Shown: positions 44,991-54,506 of the stretch, piece by piece
Layout of the letters: the number at the start of each line of letters is the position of its first letter
Position numbering within the stretch: the first letter of the stretch is position 1
Assembly: GCA_025594325.1 (NCBI GenBank)
Contig: JANHCV010000006.1
Span: 310,001 to 374,000 of the forward strand
DNA length: 64,000 nucleotides
From: Blastocladiella emersonii ATCC 22665
Taxonomy: Eukaryota > Blastocladiomycota > Blastocladiomycetes > Blastocladiales > Blastocladiaceae
Direction of reading: 5' to 3'
The notes under the pieces: model-generated
Databases searched by the model: none
Told to the model about the DNA's origin: nothing
What the model saw: only the letters and a program-made list of their open reading frames with translations
Program-made: the position numbers and the translations under genes

Positions 44991-45226
44991 CCGCGCGCCA
45001 CGACGTAGATGTAGCGTCGTCGTGGTCGCCGCGACTGCGTGACGCACGACTTGTGAATTGGAGGGAAGGGAGGGAGGGAAAGATGGGAAGGGATGACTCG
45101 GTGCTACTATACACTCAATATTCTTGCTTGAACAAGACCCGGCCTGTCCCAGCTGTCTCATTCTTGGATCTCACCTCGACACAATCGAGGGCCAAGGCTG
45201 GACGCGTCGTTCGTCATCTCACTGGT

Positions 45227-45239
45227 GTGGCGCAACGCA
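45227..45239 (+). repeat. Dispersed 13-bp motif, last base differs
   Basis: GTGGCGCAACGCA, preceded by CTGGT and followed by TCTCATCAG, similar to the flank TCTCAGCC at 12108. Confidence 0.45.
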
Positions 45240-45399
45240 TCTCATCAGCGCACGTGTCCGGCACGACCCGCGAGCGAATTGCACTTGAAGCACCGACCGG
45301 AGCGCTTCGCGTTTTATTCTCAATCGAGGGCTAAATCCCGCACCGCATAGGGCACTTGAGCGTCTGAAGAGCGGCAGCGCGCCTGCTTCAAAGGTGCCT

Positions 45400-47310
45400 C
45401 CGTGATTAAACTCACCCTGTTTTGGTCAGGTTGTCGAGCGCCTTAAGTCGCTCGCTCTTGGCCGCTGCTAGCGGATCGGGCTTCATGGCCTCGAACAAGC
45501 TCTTCGCGATTGACCGGAGCATCCACAGGTTCTTGCATTGTTGGAGCCATGAAAGCGTCGCGTACAAGGGTAAGTCACTCACAAGGCCGTTCCGTGCCTG
45601 CGGGACGCGGATCCGCGCGAGAACAATGTTGTGCTTGAACGCCTTGGACCCCTGTCCACCGCATGACGAAGGCGGGTGTAATCGGGTCCTGCTCGACCGG
45701 CGCAACGGGCGTGGCTTTGAGTTGATACTTCTTCTTCTTCTTCTTCTTGTTGCACTTAATGCCGTTGACGCACACCGGAACCGGTCTGTTTGTCGTACTG
45801 ACGGCTCGCTTTCGAGACAGCGCCCGTCCAGAACGCGGCGAGCCACACCGTCAGATACCTGGCCGTCCGTGCAGGTCGGGGGAGTCACGCAAGTGCAGAT
45901 GCGTGTTGGGCAGCACCCGTCGCGCCTCGTGTCAACGTACGAGATTCTGGCCAAGCCCAAGTTCCTGTAATACACCAAGCTCGAGGGCAAGGTGGCCGAG
46001 TTGACCAAACTACGCAACCGGCCGCGCCAAGAACATCTCGGTTATAGTACGTGGCCACATATCGTTCAGCCTCGTCTGCGTGGCTCGCGCACGGAGAGAG
46101 AGAGAGGCCCTGCTGCCGTCTTTGTGGTCTCGGCAACTGATGTAGCTCAGCTCGACCCGCACGCCCAGCCGCTCTTGCTCGGAAACATGGTCAAGTCGCA
46201 CCGCGCCATGCGGCAGGCCATGGAGCAGCTCAACGTGTGCACGTTCAAGATTTTCAAGTGCGACCTGCTCAACGTGTACACGTACGAGATGTTCAAGCGC
46301 GATATGTCCCTCATGTCGGCGTGGCCGCAGGGCGTGGCGGTGCAGGAGCAGATCCAGCAGCAGCCGTCCTCATCGTTATGATCAGGCAACGTGTTAGGCA
46401 ACGTGTCAGTCATCAAGCAGCAATCCGCTTCATTGTCGACATGGTTGGGTTCCGCGCTGTTGCACCCGCAGCAAAGGTAATTCCAGCAACAGCGCGACGC
46501 CGTTGATAAACCGATCACGTCGTCGTGGCCGGACAGCAACTGCAGGTCGGTCGGCCCAGTGGTGTTGCAGTGCAGCATGTGGCGGCGCCCCAGCAACCCA
46601 AACCGCGCGCAGGTCACCTCACTACCACGACGACGCCGTTGTCAACGACGCCTCCGTCACGCGTCATAGGGACCGCAGCACAGCACGCGCAGTGGCAGTA
46701 GCAGTAGCGCGCGTACACGGGACTGCCGACCCCGTCCAGGCGGAGCACGGGCCAGGCTGACGTTTGCGCTGACAGCGCCGCCACGGCCGCGGTTCATGGA
46801 CGAGATCGTGGTCTCGGATGACTCGGACTTTCCCAGCGACGAGCTCCTGCCTCGGCTGCACCGGGAGTGCATACGTGACGACCTCAAGCATTTGCTGGCA
46901 ACCTCATTGCGCATGTCGGCATCACCTCGGGCCCCGCGGTTCCGGTTCTCACTCAGCAGGTCGCCGTCTCGCCTGCCGGTTTCAGGTCGGCCATCGCTGA
47001 GGTTGTGGCGCAGCGGTCCACAATCAAGCAGCCCGTCCTCGTCAACACGGCCGTCGCTACGCCGTACCCAGCACAAAACCATGTCGCAAGGAGCGCAGGG
47101 CACGCCGCGCACGTCAACATCCAAACGATCATCAACGAACTCACAATTTGATGACGCAATATCATCGCTGCGATCGAATGGCTCAAGGACTGGCAACTCC
47201 TCCTAGGCCGACATCCCCATCAACTACAAACGGCTCAACGCGCTGCCTGACGACGACGGCATGATCCCGCTAACAATCGTGCGTCCGACGCAGGTCTCGA
47301 ACGCCGACGT
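45400..47310 (+). pseudogene. Series of broken coding-like fragments
   Basis: No intact gene, but runs of protein-like sequence switch frame and are cut by stops. Examples on +: VGGVTQVQMRVGQHPSRLVS then TYEILAKPKFL, stop, YTKLEGKVAELTKLRNRPRQ (about 45870-46045); NVCTFKIFKCDLLNVYTYEM (about 46225-46290); PAVPVLTQQVAVSPAGFRSA to INELTI (about 46940-47150); ADIPINYKRLNALPDDDGMI to SNADV (about 47205-47313). I do not recognise the families. A TCGAG simple repeat lies at about 47312-47335. The region borders the left palindrome arm, and its partner would lie beyond the right end of the window. Confidence 0.4.
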
Positions 47311-47834
47311 CTAGTCGAGTCGAGTCGAGTCGACTCGAGTGAGCGCAGTAGCCTCCACGAGGTTAACTTGCAAGTTGAGAACGCGCCTGAACATCCAGCC
47401 GACCGCACGGACGAGCGCGCTGCGCCCTTCAGTGACTGTGGCGCACTCTGAAACAGGGCGAGTCCCGATCAATAATTCGATCACCGGTACTCTGTTTCTA
47501 GCTCTCGGGCGAGCGAGTCGAACGGCGTGCTTCGCAAACTCAGCGACATGAACAGCCCGATCTTCCTGTCGCTGGAGAATTCCATCAAGCGGGGCAAGGT
47601 CCCGCTCATGGCGAGCCTTGGTATCCAGCAGGTTCTGAACTCGCTCGCCTTCGCCGTCCAGCGAGTGCAGGAGACAATTCACCGCCGTGTGCCTTCCGAC
47701 ATTGTTTCCGTACAGTATCTGCTACCTTGCAAGCAAGCCGGGATCGTGGCGCGAAGCTGTCTGCGTGTTCCTGCTCAACTCCGATCGTCGCTTCGCCAGA
47801 CGCCATCACTGAACCGTGCCCCAGCCATTTGAAG

Positions 47835-48095
47835 TGGATCCACCCTGGATCCAGCCGTGGACATGATGGACCTCGGGGGAATGTGGATCCCGATATTACT
47901 TTTCTGGATCAAGCGTGGATCCAGCTTGGGCGAGCTGGATCCACCCGCAAACCGTGCGGACCTCTCAGATGGATCCAGCTTTTGGTCAAGGTGGATCTCG
48001 AGCTTGATCCAGCAATGAATTCGCCTCGCCTCAGCGTGGATCACGCCAGGGATCAAGGCGTCGCTCACGGCTCAATACATCCGGATCCAGGTCGC
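47835..48095 (+). repeat. Cluster of about twelve GGATCC/TGATCCA motifs (left arm, outer)
   Basis: Within 260 bp there are roughly twelve (G/C/A)TGGATC(C/A)A-like words in both orientations (TGGATCCA is itself palindromic). Examples: GTGGATCCACC, CTGGATCCAGC, CTGGATCAAGC, CTTGATCCAGC. A matching cluster is 2.3 kb away at 50329-50510. Mirror copies lie at 63272-63532 and 60857-61038. Confidence 0.8.
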
Positions 48096-48246
48096 GGCCC
48101 ATCGATGATTCCAGGTTTCAAACCACGCGATTTATCCGCGAATCGAGTGCGATACAGGTAGACCATCGGCGGGGAAGAGGATGAGGGAGGATGAGAGAGG
48201 AAACCCTGTGCCGGTGATCCTCGCGGCCAGCTTGATGACGAGCGAG

Positions 48247-49371
48247 CGGAATCTAACCGCATATGGCCTACGATGCGGAGGAGAGATCATTGTGAGCGCA
48301 GAGTCGGTCATCAGCGAGGCAATGAACGCGTACCGTGACGCCTCGAGTGCACCTTGGACCCGTCCTCGAACCCGCAGCAGCTGGCGCCTTTGGCCACGAC
48401 GGCAGGTTCGTGAGCTTGCTCGCCATGAACTAGACAGGAGGGAATCATCTGCGTAAGTCGGAGACCGTGATGGGCGAGGACGAGTCGCGTACCTCGATTA
48501 TGAACGAGTACGCCGTCGGGTGCGTGCTTGAGAGCAACGCCGACCAGTTGATGGGCGAGCGCCGCAGCAGCTTGTCGTGGTAGACCGAGGCTACGGGTCG
48601 CGTAGCGGAGACGAGTGAGCAGAGGGTCAGGCGAAGAGTACAGTCGACGCGAGCGCGTGGGCTGCGTCGCCGAGACCCGGGCCGACGACACGAGCGAAAG
48701 TGCTTTGGGACCCGAAGCTCGGCGGTGCCCGCACGCAGCGTGAGTCGCACCGACAACGCGAAAGAGAAGCACCGTACCGCGTGGACTTGAGCGTGCCGTG
48801 CGCGAGTCGACGGGACGGGCGACGGCGCGACCCTGGTCACCGCGACTTGGCGTACTCGGTGCCCTACTCGCTCATTGCGGCCGCAAACATGTTAGTCCCG
48901 GTCCACGGGAGAAGCAGGCCGAATCAAGCACCGCGTACCATGTCGCGAACTTGGTCAGGATCGACGTAAGCACCTTGCCGCGGACCCCTCGAGTGCCGCC
49001 ACAGCTTGAGGTGCTTGTCGAAGGCTAGAAAGCAGGGCAAAGAGGTCGTGGCGTGGGGTGGGTCAGTGAGCGAACGGACAGCCGGCGCGGAAGGCGTGGG
49101 AACGCGGCGTGAACATCGAGCGCGGCGGGCGCGAGTCCCGTCGATGTGTGCAGGGCGTGTCGACGGACTTGATGCATGACTCCGGATGCACGTCGCGTGG
49201 GAAGAGCGGCCGAGAAGAAGCGGAGAGACGCGTACCGTGGGGGCCACCGTGCGGCGCGGGCCTGTCGTGGCGCCCGGGCGTATACGCGTCGACGCGAGAT
49301 GCATGGATGCCGAGGGATGACGGTGCAAGCGGTTGCACGAGGTCACGAGTGTCGAGTGGGTCGATAGCATG
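48247..49371 (-). other. Possible spliced gene carried in each palindrome arm (left copy)
   Basis: Mirror of 61997-63120 on the other arm; see that entry. Protein-like stretches here on - include GKVLTSILTKFATW and VYHDKLLRRSPINWSALLSS. Low confidence. Confidence 0.25.
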
Positions 49372-50328
49372 GTTGTTGGTGATGGGGCGAGGGAGCGCGA
49401 GCCGCCGCGGCGCAGAGTCCGCTAAAGCGAACGCGGCCGAAACGAGCAACGCGCTCACACGTGACGTTAGTTTCAACGTGTTTTGCTCCTCCCTTCGCTG
49501 CGGCGGCGCTCTCTCCTCCCGGCGACAGGACTGCGACGTCGCACTCTATGATTAATCCATGAATTACTTGCTGCGAGCATTTGGCCGTGCCGTGAGCGTT
49601 CGAACTTGGTCGATAGGACCTCGCCAGCGGGCAAGCCAAGTCGCAACGCTACCCTCGCGAAGAGGTCGTTACGGCGGTCGCAAGGACTCTCGCATCTTGA
49701 AGCTTTATGAGTCGCATGTGAGGTGTTGAGCGCGCCGTTGCCCTCCGTTGCGCTTGGTCGAGCGGAAACCGCGCACTTGGCTCGTCGACCTGGACTTGGA
49801 CGGCATTCGGCTTGAAATCACGGCTCTCAACAGTTTCACCTCTGCTAGACGGGGCCTCGCGTAGTTGTGCCGGGTCTCTACGCCGGGCAGACGCTAGCTC
49901 TCCGCCCTACGTGCGAGTTCCACATCGTGCCCGTTTGGCCGTATCGGCCTTCCTTCACGTCGCGCCGAACGGGAACCGGCCATCGTCGGCGCACCAGGGC
50001 GGGTACGCCGAGTACCTCATCAACGCGCACGAGACGCTGCGAGCCTCACGCTGCTCATGATGCTGCAGCTCGCCAACTCGCTCGACTTTGTGGACCACCG
50101 CGAACACGACGTTTGGCGACGGGCTCAAGCTCACCTTGCAGCAGCACGAACACGTCTAGTTGAGTTCGGCTCCCTAAAATGCTTTGCTGGGTCGTTGAGA
50201 CCATTTCGATGCATTTTCGCATGAGTTCCTTCATCACCATGGTCACCGTTGATCAGCTCCTGGTTTCGCCTGCGCACGAGTTGAATTTAGACGTTGATCA
50301 ACGCGTAGAGCTACTTTTCCAATAAGTT

Positions 50329-50510
50329 GATCCAGGGTGCGTGGATCAAGGTGTGGATCCACATTGTTGAAAGTGGATCAACGTCTCGATCCAGGTCGCC
50401 GCCAAGCTCATTCGAGCTCATCTCAGTCAATGCTGGATCCACCTTTCATGATTGTGGATCCAGCATGCAAAATCTGGATCAAGCCTTGATCGAGAAGTTG
50501 ATTCAGCACT
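50329..50510 (+). repeat. Cluster of about nine GGATC/GATCCA motifs (left arm, inner)
   Basis: Words TTGATCCAGG, GTGGATCAAGG, GTGGATCCACA, GTGGATCAACG, CTGGATCCACC, GTGGATCCAGC and CTGGATCAAGC within 182 bp. With the cluster at 47835-48095 it brackets 2.2 kb, as subterminal repeats of some DNA transposons do. No terminal inverted repeats were identified. Confidence 0.8.
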
Positions 50511-51871
50511 GGAAGGCTCGAGGTGGAGACTTGGAGTCAGAGTCCTCCAGGCGGAGGTCGGAGCCGTGGCAGTCGGTGACGCGTCTCCCACTGCTGCGCC
50601 ACCCGCCTGCGCCACCCGCCGTGCCACCACCGCCGCTCAGTCTGGAGCCCATCGATAGCCCGTCTTCAGTCGAATTCAGCTCGACTGCTGAGATTGAAAC
50701 TGGGACGACAAGCGACTTGTTTGTTACGTGTGGACTAGCGATCGGGAAACCCATGCGCAAGTCTGACGGGTTGTTCGTTCCGGCGCATATTCTGCAGTCC
50801 AATTCGGGCACGCACAGACTTTTGATGGCACTGCTGCCGCCATGCCACCAAAACCCTGCAAGTTTGCTCACAGGCACCTTGCCGGGGTCAGTTGCAGTAG
50901 TATTGAGGGGGCAGTGGTGCATGTGGGCAAGCGGGCTTTCGTGGGTTCGGGGCCACGTAAGTGAGGAATTCGGTATGACAGTTCGAACCTCGTGTTCGGG
51001 GCTGATATCTCTATCATCCATGGGCTGCCGGGTCAAACCTCTTTCCGCTTGTCAACAGTTACCCGATCCGCCCTGTTCAAAGACCCGCCATGAAAGTACT
51101 CGTCCTCATCATTTTGCATACGACTTTCCTTTACTTTTTTTCGGCTATACCTCGGCTTTCCGTGTGCGCGCGCAAGCGGTGGTCCAGCGCGGGAGACGGC
51201 GCGCGCGTGCGGATGCGAGACGCGTCGCGAAAACTCGTGACCCGATCACGCGCCCCATGCGAGACGCGTCTTGCAAATCTTCAAGGCCTTCAAGTGTGAG
51301 TTTGAGTTTGGGAGTATCCGAATGTTACCTACTGTTCAGTTCAGCTGATCCTTCGCTGTTTCTCAGCTGTAGCTTTAGCGAAGCTGAGTTTCTGTGGGAG
51401 CAATTGAAACCTATCAGGCACATCAACCTTGCTCTTGTGGTCACATGAGTGGCTCAGTGACCGTTTTCGATTTTCGTCGCGCGACGAGTTCCGTTGTTTT
51501 TCGCTTTCACTTCATTCCGACCCCTGCAACGTAAATCTGGACTGTGCTTTGCCTAGTCCCCAACAGTTCGAGGCTGTTCACTTCGAGGGGAGCGAGGTCC
51601 TGTGCAGCGGTTCCCGTGCGCAGGCGCGACGAGACGGACCTCGCTCGAAACTGACTGTTCAGCATCACGTGACCTGACATCAATCCTGTCTGGCTGCCTT
51701 TTCGCGCCCTCGGAAGCTCTCCCACTCCACGCCCGCTCGCTCGCGCTTGCCGCTGCTTGTCGACGCTCTTTGAGACCTCCTGTGCTGACCAGCTCTTTAC
51801 CCGCCACTCCTACCCCATGCAGCGCTTAATACTTCGCGATCCGGCGTCTGCCTGGCCGCCATGCCCCGCTC

Positions 51872-52450
51872 ATGGCCGCGTGCACCACCCGCTCGCCGAC
51901 TTCCACCTCGGCGTCCGTCAACGCGCCGTCGGGCGGCACCACGTCGGGCAGCACCACGTCCGGCAGCGCCACGACGCCGTCGGGACCCGCGGCGTCGGCC
52001 GTCGTCCAGGAGCTTGACATCAACCTGCAGGAGTGGGACGACGTCGGCAGCGAGTCCGACATGACCGTGGTTCCCGCGTCGTCGTCCGCCGTGACCAAGA
52101 ACAAGAACATCACCAAGATCGTCGTCGACTCGGAGGCCGATGAGGAGGTCGACGCCGACGAGGAGGAGAGCGAGTGCGAGTCGGGCCCGTCGTCGTCGTC
52201 AAGCCGCGCGCGCAAGATGGCCACCAAGGCCAAGGGCCGCGACAAGAACAAGACGGTCAAGACCCCGCCGGCCTCGCCCACCAAGCGTACCCGCACGTCG
52301 GCCGTCAAGGGCAAGTCCGGCGCTGCCGTCCCTGCCGCCCAAGACGACGACGAGGCCGACGACGACGACTCGGCGACCCCGCCGGCCTCGCCGACCAAGC
52401 GCGCGCGTCGCGGTCCCGCCAAGGGCAAGGGCAAGGACCGCTCGGCCTGA
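51872..52450 (+). CDS. Small acidic/basic disordered protein, probably nuclear
   Basis: A 192-aa open frame just inside the left palindrome arm. It is Ser/Thr/Gly-rich at the start, then acidic (DSEADEEVDADEEESECES), then two similar basic repeats TPPASPTKR(T/A)R with KGK, separated by DDDEADDDDS. The TPPASPTKR repeats look like CDK-type phosphosites next to nuclear-localisation or AT-hook-like basic patches, so a chromatin or nucleolar role is plausible. No domain is recognised. A T-rich 3' flank follows the stop. A strongly biased composition makes it less certain as a gene. Confidence 0.45.
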   Translation: MAACTTRSPTSTSASVNAPSGGTTSGSTTSGSATTPSGPAASAVVQELDINLQEWDDVGSESDMTVVPASSSAVTKNKNITKIVVDSEADEEVDADEEESECESGPSSSSSRARKMATKAKGRDKNKTVKTPPASPTKRTRTSAVKGKSGAAVPAAQDDDEADDDDSATPPASPTKRARRGPAKGKGKDRSA

Positions 52451-52622
52451 TCCTGATCCTGTTCTTTCCTTCGTTTCTTTCGAAAATACTTCCGCTGTCT
52501 GATATATTCCAAACTCTTTTTCTTCCAACTGGTTACTACTCGAATTTGTGAGGTGCTCGTCGACTGGCGAGCTCAAAGAGTTTACCCCTGAACTCTGAGA
52601 ACGCGTTTCAAAGACGCGTTGC

Positions 52623-52877
52623 GTGACGCGTCGCGTCGGCGCTCGCGTTCGTGTTCTCACAACGATGACCCTGAACAAGGTCATTGCCGACTTCGGCGAC
52701 CCCAAGCTCCCGCATCGTTTTCCTGCCCGGTACCCGTACATGGTCCTCTCTCGAGCGCGCAGGACCGAGGACATCCTCATCATCCGGTTCAACAGTTGGG
52801 TTCTCGTGCAGAAGGCATTACAGCACGTGGCGAAGGACATGGAGCGACTGTCCCTGCTGAGCAGGATTGAGAATTGA
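52623..52877 (+). CDS. Possible 84-aa protein, unrecognised
   Basis: The frame reads LNKVIADFGDPKLPHRFPAR, then MVLSRARRTEDILIIRFNSW and VLVQKALQHVAKDMERLSLL. This is more protein-like than random frames nearby. It begins in a GACGCGT-rich stretch (52605-52650). It may be a fragment. No family recognised. Confidence 0.25.
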   Translation: MTRRVGARVRVLTTMTLNKVIADFGDPKLPHRFPARYPYMVLSRARRTEDILIIRFNSWVLVQKALQHVAKDMERLSLLSRIEN

Positions 52878-53135
52878 TAAACTACTTCACTTTCACCAAC
52901 TGAAACAGTCTCAAGAAGCCAAGTAAAGCTACAGCTGAGACCCAAGTGTGTGCGCAGCACACACACCTAGTTACATGAGGCGGAACGACAATCCGGTCAC
53001 TTGCGTTTGGCGCTTGAACCACGAATGACGACGCTCCATTAGTAGACTTCGAACAACTGTACCTAAGACGGGATTGAGCTCTCCTCTAAGAGATTGTACG
53101 GGTCAACAATACGCCCGCCGATTTTTTCGGCACAA

Positions 53136-53755
53136 ACTGAGATTGAATGCGAATGCCAGCGCCGAAGCCCGCGTCCTCCTGTCCATTTATAATGCACACT
53201 GTCCCACTCAAATTTCGCCAGCGAATGGTACGCGTTCGTTGACAACTTCGTGACCCCGACTGCCCTGATCGCCGCGCTCGAGTCCTACGCTGCCGCCGAT
53301 TCGGCCAAGGCCGCTAAGCTCGCGTCGACCATCGTCGTGACGCCGCTGAACGTGTGCTTCGGCGCGTTCAACGATGTCCTGCTCGAGGCGTCGTAGGCTG
53401 CGCTCATGTACCGCTCCCGGCTGCGCGTATTCTTCTCGTACGTCAACCCAGCGACGCGCTGCTCGGGTTCGTTGACTCGGTCGGCAAAAACGTGTCGTCG
53501 CCGGTGCTGCACATCAACCCCAAGGACGTGCCCAAAGTCGCGTCGCGCGCCTAGGCGCCCGGCAACGTGCTCTCGGACCCCTCCATGCTCGCGCTGTTCA
53601 CGGACCTGCACGAGTACATCAACGGCGCGCTCCCGCGCAAGGCCGAGTACCGGGCCGCCGGCCCTCCTACCGCTGTCGCGGCCGCTCCCTTCGACGGGCG
53701 TGCGCAAGGGCGGCGCGGCGTGGATGTACTCGCTGTTCGCAGGCAACGTCGTTGT
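53136..53755 (+). pseudogene. Deleted left copy of the MoxR/RavA-like AAA+ ATPase gene
   Basis: Matches the - strand copy at 56430-58592. Landmarks: GAGATTGAATGCGAATGCCA (53139...) to GGGATTGGACGCGAATGGCT; EWYAFVDNFVTPTALIAA to DWYAVVAEFECPTALIAA; then directly NVCFGAFNDVLLEAS, stop, AALMYR to HVYFGASNEVPLEVS-QAALMDR; LGFVDSVGKNVSSPVLHINP; ALFTDLHEYINGALPRKAEY; RKGGAAWMYSLFA. About 450 bp containing Walker A and Walker B are missing, with stops and frameshifts. It sits in the expected inverted position of the large palindrome. Confidence 0.7.
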
Positions 53756-53756
53756 C

Positions 53757-54101
53757 TCACTGGTACAGGGAGACGTAGTTGTCGACGACCTGCGGCGCGA
53801 AAACCTGCACGGTGAACCAGAACTTGCTCTGCCGGTGCGCCTTGACGGCGGTCCACCGCCACTTGTACGCCTGCACGTCTGAGCAGTTGGCCTCGTCGTA
53901 GTGGAACAGCATCACGTCAAACCCGTGCGCGTCGAACAGCTCGAGCACCGGTAGAACGGTCTTGCGAGGGGCTGCGGGGCAAGGCTCGCGCGCATTCGCA
54001 GCAAGTAACAAGTTGAACGGCGGCGGGCCAGCGAGCCGACGGAACGCACAAAATGTGAGACTCGGAACAAGGATCACCTGGCACGCCGAGTGCGAATGCA
54101 T
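53757..54101 (-). pseudogene. DUF707-like (glycosyltransferase-type) fragment
   Basis: The last about 60 codons read FDAHGFDVMLFHYDEANCSD, then QAYKWRWTAVKAHRQSKFWF and TVQVFAPQVVDNYVSLYQ before the stop. This order (D.MLFHYD ... KFWF ... P.VV..Y) resembles the DUF707 family of eukaryotic proteins, where it is followed by an acidic metal-binding segment that is missing here because the frame ends at the MoxR-like pseudogene. The N-terminal part of the frame is not convincing. Probably a truncated gene. Confidence 0.4.
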
Positions 54102-54359
54102 CTGGAAGCTGGGAGACAGCGATGCAGGCGGCGTCGGATGACTGTTCCGGCTTCGACCGACCTGCGAGGCGATTCGCGACGCGTCGACGCGTCATCGGTG
54201 CGCGGCAGGATCGTGATCGCTTGATCAGCCAACACGACCACCGAACCGAGGTCGTGCTACATCGATGGTCGATGGCACTTCATCACTTCGCATGACCCCT
54301 GTATCGCCGGTAAGTGTAAAAAAAAAACAGCTGACTGCCAGTGTAGCGCGGTTGCGGGT

Positions 54360-54372
54360 GTGGCGCAACGCG
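54360..54372 (+). repeat. Dispersed 13-bp motif GTGGCGCAACGCG, exact copy
   Basis: Exact copy, preceded by GCGG as at other sites and followed by ATCATGTG. A 9-bp A run lies about 40 bp upstream. Confidence 0.5.
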
Positions 54373-54506
54373 ATCATGTGCCGACCCATCGCGTGCCTTG
54401 TGGCGGGAGCCTTTCGCAAGCCGATCCCGCTGATCATCAGATCACCTTCGCAAGAGACGACGCTGTAAACAAAAACATAACATATATTCAAGCTTGCAAA
54501 TAATTT

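Larger units (their letters stand above)
47367..51253 (+). repeat. Left arm of a large palindrome (at least 3,887 bp)
   Basis: Every position pairs with 111367 minus itself in the right arm (60114-64000). All open frames I compared are identical between arms, and I found one difference: T at 50323 versus C (read on -) at 61044. The inner edge is sharp at 51253/60114, where flanks become CCCATGCGAGACGCGTCT on the left and TGCGTGTGCGACGCGTCT on the right strand. The left arm may start earlier than 47367, because the right arm is cut by the window. Confidence 0.95.

Noticed and set aside
50980-51040. AGGTTCGAACTGT on - in the palindrome arm as a tRNA T-arm
   Set aside because: The flanking bases do not pair as a T stem and no acceptor stem is found.
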